Notes: a model not told the origin generated them from the sequence alone. A stretch of 41,179 nucleotides of DNA from Nephromyces sp. MM_2019 (GCA_015657535.1 JADHZB010000217.1:1-41179), one strand, 5' to 3'; positions 23,395 through 40,880 are shown, numbered from the stretch's first letter. Program-made: numbers and translations.

Positions 23395-26300
23395 TTACTG
23401 GACGTGTAGATAAGTCCTGCGGGGCCACAGAACTCTGGACTTAGGTAAGACGATGGGATTCCAGATATTAGAGCATAGGCAAGTGAAGAGAGAAGCTGGA
23501 GTTAAATTCATGAATAGTCTTTCACATCTTTGCTGGGTTAAAACGCATACCAAGCAGCCGTAGACTACAATATCGGTTGAAAGCTGATCTTTCCCCGTTG
23601 GATAATAAACTAATCCGCATAGCACCGCTAAAACAAAGTAGTTTGTTGCGTGATACTTTTATCGTTCGACTTAAATGTTAACAGTTACCGAGGATAGTCC
23701 ACGATAGCGCTATAGATGCCCAATCCGGAATTATGCCATTGAGAAGCGCCATAAATGCAACAGAAATTCCGTAGGCTATGTAATTGCATTCGCACGAGGT
23801 GCAGGAAACCATATTCTAAGCTAGTTCCAAGTATATTTCCATCTCACCGAATGACAGTGGAGCCGCATATTTGCTAATATCCTCTTGCGTAGCTAAACAT
23901 GGATGACACTAGTCTAGATTACGGCACTGCATAATATATTTGACTCACCGAATATAGCTGCATACACGTATAATACCGAAGCAAGCGCCATCATAAGCGT
24001 AGAATACGCCACTAGCAAGGGCCTTCCCGCCTAGGGGATTTGGTAATGAATTATAAAACCTTATACAATACAGTTGGAACAAGCCACTTAATATTCTGCG
24101 GCAGTACCAGCGGTGACGCGGTGCTTAGGCGATCTAATGGATCTTCAGCAGGGTGGCTCGCTGAAGCAAATTTCAAAAATAGGAAATAAGAACTTTTATA
24201 TCCACAAACTAATGCCACTAGTAGTCTTAAAAAGCTATGTCAAATGGGGCTATCGAATTTTTGAGTGGCTTATAGGCATTGGCTTGAATAATTCATTTGC
24301 GTGATGCTGCTAGCAGTTTATTCACTTTTTCCGTAGAGGTACCTTGACCTTTCGCTGGGTCGGTCGCTGAACGCAGACAGTAGCTTCACTAATTTATTAA
24401 AAAATTTAACAGACTTGTTAGCAACTAGTTGGAATTATATGGTATTGAACACTTTGATTTAATTAAGTAGCATAGCAGATTGTATCTAAGATGCAATCTT
24501 GATGAAGCTTTTAAGCTCCTAAATTTTGCCGCCAGATACCTATGCAACGTTTCAATAAATATCCTGAGCTAGAATCTCACTTGTAATCTGGGGGTTTGGT
24601 GTTACTGCTACAGAGGGGACATCTTCAACTCCGAAGAAGATTCCTGGGCTAAGCGCCCTATCTCCTTTATCCCCCCACATTTTTGCGTTTGATACCACAA
24701 CTGGTTCAGCTGAAGTTGTAAGTAGAGACATTCCTTCAGGCGTGGCATCCGGGTTGCTGTTTGAAGGTGGTAATCCGAAAGAAACGCTGTGGTCCTTTGG
24801 ATACATTTGAGCTTCCAGTAAAGTGAGCTTCTTTGCCAAGCTAGTCAATTGCGATTCTGAGATATTTCATGATAAGCGGAATTAAAATATTGATGCATCC
24901 ATAAGCTTTGGTAGTGTTTAATTTCCTTTACAGTTTAAAGAAAGCACTATTTAGACTAAAGCCAGATTATTCATGAATAATCTACCTAGGATATTATACA
25001 TCAACAATGCTGTTTACGATCGAGTCTCTTTCATGTAATGCAACGCTTCGAAGCAGCATTCTAAATGGTAAAACAGAATTGGGCCATCATGTACCTTTTA
25101 CTCTTGAACTATCTTTAGCAGGGACTAGTTTACTGGGGTGCCTAGCCGTGGCTTCACCGTCGATTTCGCTTCTATTTGAAAACTGAAAATGCGCATCTGT
25201 TGTGTGTTTGCTAGAAGTAGGGTGGGCAATGAAAGTTGTAAATTTACGGTATTATGGCATCTTTATGAAAGAAAAAAAAATACCAGGACCATTTACGCTC
25301 ACCAAAGTAATTCAGTAAGTCAATACCTGCTCCAGTACTTGAAGCTCCTTGTGATTATCTGCAGGTGCACTTGATTTCTTAATCTGGAAGCACGAGACAC
25401 TGCTAACCAATAGAGGTAGCTTCATTTCTGAGCCCACTTGAAACATTTTTGGCAGGAATTAACTCTGCTATAGCAACAGGGTTTTCCAGAATAAACTGTT
25501 AATCACACTTTATAAATTTTGATCCACGATTCTTTGTATATCACCTTTTTTCATTGTTGCATAAGTTAAAGGAGTTCTTCTAAGGCTATGTGCCTACAGT
25601 TATTAGCAGGGAAAACAAGCACAGATAGTTTTACCTCATTTATGAACCACTAATAAGGAAGCATTGCATAAAGCCATTTGTTGAATTACCCGACTTTTTG
25701 AAGTGCTCTTAACATTTTCCTCAGCTGCTACCTTGTTTGAAGAATATCCTCTTCCCATGCCACTTATTTTTGCAATATTACGGAAGGCTGCAGGCGGTTG
25801 GGAAACGCATTATGAAAGTACGCTGCGTTGATAAATATGTTAGGCAAGCGCCTTACTTTGCGGCATGTCAATAGATCTTAGCTGCAGTGGAAGAATCTCT
25901 TTATGCCTGCTAAAATCAGAGTAAAGAGAAAATTCGACGACACAGCAGGACAAGGGGCTTACTTTAGCTCTGCTGAAAACAGGCAAGGCAGAAAATAGTG
26001 GTAGCGTTATTTCGCATTGCGGAATAAGCGAAAACCATGATATGACTCCACCTTGCTCATCTTGAAAGCTTTCATTGTCCTTCGAAGTTGAAGCAAATAT
26101 GTTTTACACTGTTTGAAGTTAACCTTTTAGCTTATAGCTAATAGATAGCTATTCCCCCAAAAGCCAGTATAAAAAATAGAGGTCTACCGAGAATTTCCGC
26201 AGATTTGACTGAATTGGAGGCGCGTCCTCTTCAGTCTTGAAAATTTTTCCCTCTTGAAAGAGCGCAATTGAAGCGTTATCTATAAAGGAGTATTAGTGTG

Positions 26301-26968
26301 ACGCTCTGGAGTAAAGCAACCTTTGAAATAGTTGGGCTGCTCTGTGAAGCTAAGGGGCAAACAGGAAAACTTTCATTACCGTATACTTACAGTTCACTAC
26401 TTTAAGGGGCTGTAGTATAAAAGACATGGTTAAAAACAAAGATCCCTTCGGAAGGCTGATTTTAGTCTATTTCAACGTTAAGTGCACGATGACAGGTAAA
26501 AAATTAGAGTGAAATCGAAGCACTGGCATTAAATATATTATTTACCATATTTGTAACTATGCAACAGTAAGATTACCCAATAATGCAAGGTGCAGTTAAA
26601 ACAAAAAAAAAGAATCTTCTAGGAGTAAGTCTTAGCCGCTTCCAACATTCAGACACACCATGTTTTGCAGGCTTCGTAGCCAAAATTTCAATCAAAAACT
26701 TTGCTGCTGGGGAGTCGCCTGTACAGAAAGTGATTCGTTCCAATGATATAGGATGAATCCAGTTTCCATCAATTATCAACTAACTAAATATTTTTGTGAA
26801 GTTATCCATAGAAGTTTGACCTTCATCTGAAGTGTCTGCGTTTGACGTTTCCCTTATAACATGGGTATCCTGAGCTTCGCTCATAAGATTAACAAATCCT
26901 TCTATGTGACTAGAACATGCAAGGATTAAGATAAAATTTAGAATTGCCCGTAATGTTAATTCCTGCAT
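23395..26968 (-). CDS. multi-pass membrane protein with probable signal peptide, unknown family
   Basis: Firm C-terminal exons (minus strand): 24856-24581, 24160-24060, 24030-23949, 23892-23848, 23775-23689 and 23627-23395. All are in phase, with introns of 420, 29, 56, 72 and 61 bp and stop TAA. They encode a coiled-coil-like start (LAKKLTLLEAQMYP), a Pro/Ser-rich acidic stretch, then about three membrane spans (LLVAYSTLMMALASVLYVYA; FMALLNGIIPDWASIAL; AVLCGLVYY). Provisional upstream exons: 25182-25134, 25358-25327, 25467-25408 and 25787-25695. The likely start at 26968 encodes a signal-like segment (LTLRAILNFILILACSS). An in-frame TAG lies at 26780-26782 between two protein-like blocks, avoidable by an 84-bp intron. 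Signal peptide, coiled coil and clustered C-terminal spans recall nuclear-fusion proteins of the KAR5/GEX1 type. This is architecture only, a guess. Confidence 0.58.
24031..24059 (-). other. 29-bp intron in the membrane protein gene
   Basis: On the minus strand this reads GTTTTAT to CCCCTAG, 29 bases. It joins two phase-0 exon ends and keeps a membrane-span reading frame that otherwise stops at TAA a few bases in. Confidence 0.6.
24964..24983. repeat. 20-bp perfect palindrome
   Basis: The 20 bases AGATTATTCATGAATAATCT equal their own reverse complement. They lie in a non-coding part of the membrane protein gene's span. No known site is recognised. Confidence 0.9.
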
Positions 26969-28095
26969 ATTGAAAAGCTGTTTGTTGCTGGCGTCTACTT
27001 CTATAAACTCTACAATTTAAGGTTATGGATGGCAAAATATTCTTTGAAAGATTGAAGTATGCAGTATAACCCTACTAGCAAGCATACGGATAAGCGCACT
27101 AACCAGTTTAATGAAAAAATTGCAGCTCGTGTATGTACACTTCAGCCTTTTTTTTTGCATTCCTGGAGGTTGAAAGCAATCGTTTTTCATTTTCATCAAA
27201 CCTTTATCTATTTAGGTTTCACCTCTCTGCACAAATCCATTTTGCCCTAGAAAACTTGAGAACCGGTGAGAAAGCGTAGTGCTTAATGTTTCAAAATGCT
27301 TCAATATAATTTGGATAACCTTTGAAGAGTTAGGCATAGCTTTATAGTGCAATTAGCCATTGCAGTGCTGCGAGTTTCCGCCTTTGCTAATGAATTTATA
27401 TTGTATTTCCACAATAAAATCTAGTTCCCTCTGCATTGAGCACCTCGCAACGCGGCATCACCAGGAAATGGAAAGCTGCGCTGCCTGCATTCCATTTCTT
27501 AGTTTTTCATATAGCATAGAGTTTAGAAAAACTGCACGAAGACCAGATTCCCCACTAAAGCAAGCAGGTATCAAAAGGTTAAGTTCTTGTGACTAGTATT
27601 TTTAAGCGACAACTACCCAGGTGGGGTTTCTAGTTCGAGTCTCTTTCTGACACGAACTCTTCGCCGTTGTATGCCGACCCGCATCATCAGCGATTGCTTC
27701 TATCACTCCAAAGAGCACCTATGGTAGAACCGTAGCCATTGAATGACAATGGCGTATTTTATGTCTGAAAAATACCTTTGGGATGATATCCTCTGCTTTT
27801 AGAAAAAACAAGCTATCAAATTGTTACACGTTTGTACAGCACGTCGCTTTACGCTCTTGCAGCTTTATAGCACAAGCCTATTTTTTGTGCTGGAATCAAG
27901 GAATCACTGTTACAAAAGTCCAGCAGACAGCAATGCAGGGCTCAATTGGAAGCTTCTTATAGTTGCAGTATTTCGAGGGTATAAAATTGAATGATTTTGT
28001 TAGTTTTTCTACCGATAAGTTCAAGATGGTTTATGGTTTACCGCTTCAAGATTATTTTAGTTGAGCTGCACAAATATTCCGCAAGGCTGTGCAAA
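26969..28095. other. unresolved region between two minus-strand genes
   Basis: Plus-strand frames at 27059-27250 and 27360-27596 look protein-like. In each, more than one reading frame and splicing scheme fits equally well, so no gene is called. A very short first exon from the ATG at 27026 is one possibility. Confidence 0.4.
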
Positions 28096-28501
28096 TTAGG
28101 GTAGAAAGGCCGAGTAAGCTGAGTATTGATAGGCTAATCCAGAAACACTGCAAAAGGTTTTCCAGTCTAGCCTACTACAGGCTTGTGCTACGAACACCAA
28201 TAATGCGTGGCGCGGCGACTGGCTTTGGGAAGCACTCGGTAAGGAATATAAATTTTCTTGTCTGCTAATTATACCCACAAGGCGAGCGAAAGAATTTTCT
28301 TAGGTATTTCTCGTCATGCTTTTCCAACCATTCCCAATAGCGTAAGTAAAAATCTAGCGATGGTGCTAAGTATGAAGGATGTATCAAGGTGTGAAACAGT
28401 TTGGGTCTCCTTTTGTTACGCAAAATTGGCTCGCAAAGTGTAAGGCCTGTCCATAATCGCTTTCCTGTCTTTGTGTGCCCCAGTAAACTGTTTTCCTCCA
28501 T
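28096..28501 (-). CDS. two-exon protein of unknown function
   Basis: Minus-strand exons 28501-28275 and 28234-28096 are joined by a 41-bp intron and give 121 residues with stop TAA. The translation has a basic first half (RNKRRPKLFHTL), an aromatic, charged helix (FYLRYWEWLEKHDEKYLRK) and a hydrophobic, Cys-containing end (HALLVFVAQACSRLDWKTF). Without the intron, exon 1 stops three codons after the donor. No family is recognised and the start at 28501 is the first ATG of the frame. It is divergent from the Rab gene, with 371 bp between start codons. Confidence 0.5.
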
Positions 28502-28872
28502 GACTTACCGCACTGAGATTTCCAAGCATTTTTACGTTCTTTATTTTAACAAAGACTGAACCCTTGCCATTTTAGACTTGATTTAGTTACTTCTGGATAC
28601 CTATTACACTTGACGGCCGCTGGATGGAATACATCCTACTTCCAATAATACAGGACAATCTTAATTTACGTAGTTTTTTCTTGGAGAAATTAGACCCAGC
28701 TGGTTTTGCAGTATGATAATTTTGGCGTGCTACACGTATTGAACCCCTTATGTACTGTATCGTAGTCTTACATGGGAAGCAGGCTCGTTCACAACTTACT
28801 ACAGTTTGGAATTATCAAAACGTACTCGAAGAAGCCCTTTCTTGAGTAAGGCTGACGCTATACAGCTGCGTA
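28502..28872. promoter_or_regulatory. divergent intergenic region upstream of the Rab gene
   Basis: The region lies between two divergent start codons and no exon is supported. It probably contains both promoters. No specific element was recognised. Confidence 0.35.
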
Positions 28873-34769
<5,897 letters not shown>

Positions 34770-36285
34770 AAATGATGCAAAATGATTAGCATGCCAGGTA
34801 TGTATATGGAACTAAGCTGCTGTTTTTATGCGTGTGAAGGCATTTCAAGGACTTTAACACGCGCTTGCGTGTACTCTTAGTTTATATCTTTATTATTTTT
34901 CTTATCAAACTTCATGGTATTGCAACGCACGATAAATAGGGTAGGTAACACGCAACTTATCGACTGTCGCACTTCACCGTTTGCTGCCTTGCTGTTTGAT
35001 TTCTCTCCGTTTGGTTAGTGTTTTTGAATTCAGTGTAGTTTACTGCGATAGCAAAGACCTAGTTTTTCAACCTGTACATCTTATATAATTCCTATATATC
35101 TCCATATTAAATTTCGGAGTTGCTCAATAGATTTAAGGGTATAATTGGATTACTTTAATTTTTTAGTTCAGGAGGCTTTCGTAACTAGTTCGCCAAGGTT
35201 CCCTTTTTTTTCGCGCTTCCAGCTATACTTTAACTTTTACATCAGCCTCAAGGTTAACATGAACGAGTCGAATTCCCCACTGCTTCTTGAAGTATCTTTT
35301 CCGAAAATGATTGAAAAAAACTAATTGCTTTTTTGTGATAATACTGCTACAAGATTGCTAATCATCACTTTGATTGGTTATCTAATATAACTGCTCTGTC
35401 TAAACAGGTCGGCACCTACTGCATTAGGTTGTGGATAATATTGAAGCTTTGATATGCTTTGCTCCCGCATTTCGCGGAACGGGAAAAAACCGATGTCTGA
35501 TGTAAAATAAAAGATTTTTGGCCAGCATGATCGGGAGATTAAGGCCTCATTCTCGTTCACTGGCAGCACGCTCTTTTAATGGCATCACTCTATTTTAGGG
35601 GCATCGCTCTATTTTAGTGGCATTAATCTCTCACTGGCATTACTCTCTTCTACTGGTGCCACTTTCTTGTAGCTTACATCGAGTTAAGCGAATTTTCGAA
35701 AGAGTCGGGTTAATCCCTTGGTTCTTTAAGTGAAAAATCAGTTTAGACTTGAGATCTTGCGGTGGCAAAAAATCACCCATAAAGCAGTACCGCCTAATAA
35801 ATTTTGTAGACCCGATTCGAGGTTTCATATAAAGGCATCGAATTCTGCGGTACGCTGGATTTTTCGCATTTCACTCCTTCGCCTAATGTCTGCCATTTAT
35901 CACCGTTGCGTTATCGCCTCATTTAGGCTTTCTTGCAACACTGGAATGCGTGGCTTGCTGCTTATGTAATCACTATATCCCTCTCTGGATCAATATAACT
36001 TGGTTTTAAAAAAACCATATTCTGAAAAAAATATATGTAGCTGTTTGCTAGACTTTCTGTTAGGGAATACCAGTTAGCTTCACGTGTAAAGTAGGGTTAC
36101 AAGCTTCATTGAGTAGGAGGTAAGAAAGCGCCTATTTCCATTGCTCTTTAGAGCTTTTGTGTTTTGTTTTCCCATTATTATTCAGAGGCGGTTATCGCGT
36201 ATGGCAACTTATATCCCCTTAAGTTGCTTCATGCATTAGATTCTAAGAGCAATTTGCCACCTGACGCCTAGCAATTGGTACAACG
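34770..36285. other. intergenic region between convergent genes, with a short repeat array
   Basis: Frames on both strands (for example 35378-35569, 35640-35828 and 35730-35969) overlap each other and the repeat array. None has splice or family support. Confidence 0.45.
35562..35673. repeat. degenerate tandem repeat, six copies of about 19 bp
   Basis: Units begin at 35562, 35581, 35600, 35619, 35636 and 35655. The consensus is near GGCATCACTCTATTTTAGT. The spacing is 19 bp except for one 17-bp unit. Confidence 0.8.
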
Positions 36286-37508
36286 CTATGAAAAAATGGT
36301 GTTTCTCATTGCCTTATGAGACAAGGCTAATTCAGGGGATCCTTCCAAAGTAAGGTTTCGTTTCAAGTTTTTAAAAGACCAGAAGGTATTGCTGCTTCGG
36401 AGCCTCTTCGTTACGAAGCAATAAAAGGAAATTTTCGGTGAGTTAATACAAACTCCTACTGTTTCATTGCCAAAATTGATCGGTGTCTTCAGGACTTGCT
36501 TATACATTGAAAAATCTAGAAAAAGTACCGTATTGATAACGAAATGGGTGTTGCGCGAGGCTTTAGGCGGATTTTGTCGTTTTTGTCCGTTGATTTGTTA
36601 CTGGCAAGGAGAGATCACTCTCACCATTCCGGCATAGAGTAGTGAAAACACTAGAATCATGGGGAAACTGAGGAACACAATAATCCAAGAAAAAAACATG
36701 CAAACAAGTTAGTTTCAGGGAACTTTAGCACCAAAAAGGGATATCGTAGTTCTAATTCGCGGAAAAATGTTAAGCTTTACCCCGCTGATGTCGACGATTA
36801 GCATTGCCATTGGTAAGTATCACGAACTGCAGACTGTATGAATGCGGAGCGTTAGAGCAAATGGCATGATGACTTAGCGCAAGGGGGGATTTGCGATAAT
36901 TTTCCAAGCATCCTCCTTTTAGCTTGTGCGTAGGCATTGTAAGAACTTTATGCTACGGTGGGATTGCGGAGTTTCAGGGGAAAAGTAAAGATCCTTTTAA
37001 CCCTACAATTCTCGCCTTACCCTAACCGCTGTCCGAGTATCGTACTTACGACCTTGAAAAGTACCTTAGAAGACTTGATGCTAAGGAAAAGATAACATTT
37101 AATGCGCAGAATTTCTTCCAGAATATACAATACAAGATGTAGGCTGGTAGCAGGTTGAATCGTGTCGTCTTTTAGATACAGGGCGCCACGTTGTAAAAAC
37201 GGCTTTCGAATTGGCGCCAAATTGGCTCGCCGGCACAATTTTAGGGTAACTTTAAGTCCAGTAACAAAATAATTGCAACATAGACCCGGCTAAACAGTCA
37301 AAAAGCTACTTAATAAGGTTTTTACTGCGCGGATAAAATTTCGAAACTTCATGTAGAACTCGCTTTGCAGGCATAACATGGTTCAGGGACGGAGCAGAAA
37401 ATAACTCGGAAAACCCCCTCAACAAACATGGTGTAGTGGTATACCCCACCCGGTGATTTTTAATACAATTTGTTTTCGTTGCTCTTATAAAAGCAAAGAT
37501 AACGTTTT
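36286..37508 (-). CDS. probable membrane-associated protein, unknown family (5' end uncertain)
   Basis: On the minus strand, an open frame runs from 37508 to a GTTTCG donor after 37348. It joins in phase to 37289-37021 (strong T-rich acceptor, GTAAGG donor), then 36667-36625. The terminal exon is 36515-36286, stop TAG. The main exon encodes 89 codons with a basic first half (RKPFLQRGALYLKDD) and a long hydrophobic helix (HLVLYILEEILRIKCYLFL). The 36667 exon adds FPMILVFSLLYAGM, a likely membrane span. The last junction needs a different acceptor from the strongest one (36515) to keep phase, for example inside the exon after ATAAG. The architecture loosely resembles peroxin-type membrane proteins, but no motif supports naming it. 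Confidence 0.5.
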
Positions 37509-37640
37509 AGCCGCAGCTCATTGATGCTTCCAATGCAAGAACCTCAGACGATGCATTCATGCCATGAAATATTGCTGTTTTTTCCAAGTGACGAACGGGG
37601 CCAAATATATTCAAGTTTAGCGTAGAGATAATCGCATGAG

Positions 37641-37733
37641 AGCAGCCATGATCGGACTGGCACACCACTCCCAATCGCTGATATATATAGTATGAAGTAT
37701 AACCGAATATGAACAGCCATGACCGGACTGGCA
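37641..37733. repeat. direct repeat, two copies
   Basis: CAGCCATGATCGGACTGGCA begins at 37643 and recurs at 37714 with one change (ATC to ACC). Partial similarity continues to a shared AATCGCTG downstream of each copy. The spacing is about 71 bp. Confidence 0.8.
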
Positions 37734-37923
37734 ATCTTCCCGAAAATCGCTGGGCCTTGTTAAAAGGCTTCATTCCTCGGCAGCGGATAAATCTTCATCT
37801 TGTGAGGTACTGTTCGGCGAGTCCAATACCGTTGAAATTACTAGCTCACTGCAAATTCGTCCTGCGTTGACATCACGGGATATATTTTTTCTTGAAGAGA
37901 GAAAATTAGCACGGCAGCATAAA

Positions 37924-40644
37924 TCAGTTTTCATTGGCGCTTGGCGCACCATGCAAACATTGAGGGTCGTCAAGACTCTTTAGGCGCACACACATTTTTT
38001 CCAGCAATTTTTCATAGTAGCGACCAAATGTCTTGCGCGCATTCGCAACTACCGCAGCATTGAAAATATGGCGAAACCAAGCATACTCCATGGAAGCGAT
38101 AGAAATAAAAAAAAGTAAAACTTTGGAGAAAGAAAATTGAATGATGAATTTCTGCAGCGCTTGAACATCGAATTAAACATAATTTTGCCAGGAAGCAGGA
38201 AAAAAAGCAAAAAACAAATTAAATCAGCTTTTAACCTTCAATTTTAGTAGCTTTACCTCCTGGATCAAGAACAGTCATATTCCTTATGACTCCTTTTATC
38301 AAAAGAAGTACCTCGTCCACGAGTTGACCGCGTGACGTAACCGCACTAATATCGTTTTTCCCGCATAGCTCCAAACAGGTGGCTTCAAACTCTCTAAATG
38401 TATAAGGTAAATGCTCAAGAGTATAATCTGCAGCGTGTAAAGCATATACTTTGCTCACGATTCATAAAAAAAAGAGCCAAAAGAGGTGCAAACATTCCAA
38501 TTCTTTTACAGAAATTCCTTGCCATTTTATTTCTATGCACCCAGTGCACGTGAAGATTGGTTCTAATAAATAAGGGAAAGAGACTAACTGGCTAAGCAGA
38601 TGAGGGACGACAAAAAAACATCTTCAAAAAACTCCAAACTTCACGCTGCGTAACCTATAAACGAGCTATGCTGGTGGATTGAGTGCAAAGTGATGCTGCA
38701 AAAGTAATTCGGATATTAAGCTATACATTTACGAATTCTTATGGGGAACTGTAGAAAAATGAGTGCTTACCTTGCTGCGCTGACAATGCTACCTGTTAAG
38801 AAAAGGAAAAGCTGTTTTGATGGATCTGGCGATGAGTTCAATAAGGAGCGGGAGTTATATGACCTGCAAAAAGAGAGGGATTCAATGAAAAACCGTAACC
38901 ACCCGCACTACGGCAGGCAGTGCATAAAAGTAGCGAGTGACACCGAATTTGCAAAGAAGGCAGAAAATCAAAGAGGATCAAGAAATAAACAAAACCATGC
39001 CGAGAACTCAGTATTGGTGCGGAAAGCTGCAAAATATTTAACTGTTCAAACTCTCATCTTATCATCTTGAGCATATCGTCTTATTATCTTCTTGAGAGTA
39101 TCATCTCCTTCAAACTAGCATGTCATAATCTCCTTCAAACTCTCATCTCTGTCAAACTCGCCTCGCATCTTATCATCTTCAGCAAACTATCATCTCATCA
39201 TCTTCAGCAAACTATCATCTCATCATCTTCATCAAACTATCATCTCATAATCACCTGAAAGCAATGACCTGGTGTTACGCTTACGATTTCGAAAATCCCA
39301 CAGCATTTGTATCTAGAGTCTTTCTTCAGTTATTACCCCACTATGAAGAAAATGCAAAAAAAATCAAAATTCGGAGCTTTTCAAGCGTCAAAAATACATT
39401 TTTAAAAAAAAAAAAGTCCAAAATGCATAAAATCACAGGAAGCAAGCCCTGGGCAGCAACGAACTCTTAACCGACGCCAAAGATTAATGAGATTGCCTCC
39501 CTCCAAAAAGCATCTTAAAAAACAAAAGAAATCACAAAAAGTTCTCATCTTAGCAAAACCGAGGCCGTAGAGAAAAAAAAACCTAAAAAAGGACCAGTCG
39601 GAGATGAAGAAAACATAGTTGCTTGCTTCCTCATAATACTCTCAGCGAAAAAGCAAAAAGATGGACAGCAAAGCAGCAGTTTCCCAAAGCAACTAATAAT
39701 TCCAAGAAAATCAATATATTTTCTATCGACAAAAAAAAATCTTCATTCTCTTCAAGACGCCTAATTTACCCCCCTACATTTTTCCTAGGATAACCTCGAA
39801 AAAGCTAGTGAAACAGGAATCTCACATACACGCATTAACACAAAAAAAATAAAACACACACAAATACAGATTGTATATTGCGTAAACCTTAATTCCTCCT
39901 CCTGACTTCCTGCTGGTAGCAAAGGTAGCTGATTTGCCGCATAATCTAAAAGATTCGACTTAAATGCTTCAAATTGAGTCTCTTGATCGGTAAAATACAC
40001 GAAAATTGACCGAACGATATACGGCAAATTCGTCTTGAGACAGCGAGAATAAAGCTCCATCAAATTCGAAACTTCAGAAGTAACCACAGGCCCAAATCTA
40101 GGGGCTAGAATAGCCAGAAGTCTCGCAGCAACATTCAAATCCTCCTCATTCATACTTAAGGCAGGCTTTGAAAATCCCTCATAAAGTTCAAAAACTTCAG
40201 CTGAAGATGCTTTAATAGTCGAATCTGCAAGCTTAGTAACCTTAAGAGTGCTATTGAAGGTTTGCTCCACCAGTCTTTCTTTTGATGAAATAGTTTTTTC
40301 CTTTGAAGAAGACGTTTCAGGTGCTGAAATTACCGGTAAATTTCTACTTTCATCTGGTTTTTCATGATATTGGTCTCGTTCCTTATCCCCAATAACTTTT
40401 GAGGAAACGCTAGTTTCAGCTTCATCTGCCGTTCTAGGAGGAATCTGCAAGTGTGACTTGCCAGAGTTTACACTAAAATATGCTTTTTCAAAGTGAAGAT
40501 GAGGTGCTTGAGAGAGTTGAGAAACCGCTACATCTTCATCTTCAGCCAAAGCTGCTGGAGGCGAGCTCTCAAGCTCATGAAACGCTGAAAGATGCTTTGC
40601 CTCTTTCACTAGGATTTTGGACGCTCGCTTTAAGGGGGATCCAA
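37924..40644 (-). CDS. helical protein of unknown function, 3' exons
   Basis: Minus-strand exons 40644-39888, 38863-38771, 38453-38257 and 38120-37924 keep phase (about 414 residues, stop TGA). The first exon follows a pyrimidine-rich acceptor beside a CA run. Its start codon lies upstream, unidentified or outside the window. About 170 residues of Ser/Glu/Lys-rich, probably disordered sequence precede an all-helical part (NVAARLLAILAPRF, LMELYSRCLKTNLPYIVRSI, then FREFEATCLELCGKND and VDEVLLLIKGVIRNM). Repeated helices of this kind suit a HEAT-like scaffold. A faint resemblance to symplekin-type repeats is not enough for a name. The final exon is uncertain: skipping to the acceptor before 37861 also keeps phase and ends at 37770 with an acidic tail (QDEDLSAAEE). 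Confidence 0.55.
39058..39250. repeat. 25-bp minisatellite within an intron
   Basis: Copies of CATCTTCAGCAAACTATCAT start at 39174, 39199 and 39224 (period 25, third copy with one change). Older, degenerate copies run upstream to about 39058. The array lies in the 1,024-bp intron between 39888 and 38863. Confidence 0.85.
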
Positions 40645-40665
40645 CTGGTTGAGGGAGAGTGAGAG

Positions 40666-40688
40666 ACACACACACACACACACACACA
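40666..40688. repeat. CA microsatellite beside a splice acceptor
   Basis: A 23-base AC run. On the coding (minus) strand it is a GT run ending about 20 bases before the acceptor at 40645. Confidence 0.95.
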
Positions 40689-40780
40689 TACAAACGCAGT
40701 TATATCTGATGCAGTGTTTCGTGGATTGGTTCGAGTTAAAGGAACATACACACAGAGACTATCATACGATGTATGTGGTT

Positions 40781-40880
40781 AGGTGGTAGGGGGCTGGGAT
40801 ACACAGGCAGACACACAGTATTACATTTGATATACGCTGAGGTGGTAGGGCCTTGATATGCACACACAGACCACATAAAA
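40781..40880. repeat. degenerate 59-bp duplication
   Basis: AGGTGGTAGGG occurs at 40781 and again at 40840, each followed by a CA-rich, imperfectly matching stretch (CACACAG/CACACACAG). Confidence 0.6.

Noticed and set aside
27360..27596. Plus-strand frame with possible 22- and 25-bp introns
   Set aside because: An unspliced frame and a doubly spliced frame read equally well, so the splice evidence is not discriminating.
27630..27645. tRNA B-box-like GTTCGAGTC
   Set aside because: No T-stem pairing and no A-box upstream.
38741..39070. 109-codon plus-strand frame, Lys/Glu-rich
   Set aside because: The opposite strand has a splice-bounded exon (38863-38771) that joins both neighbours in phase. 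The plus frame also runs into the minisatellite.
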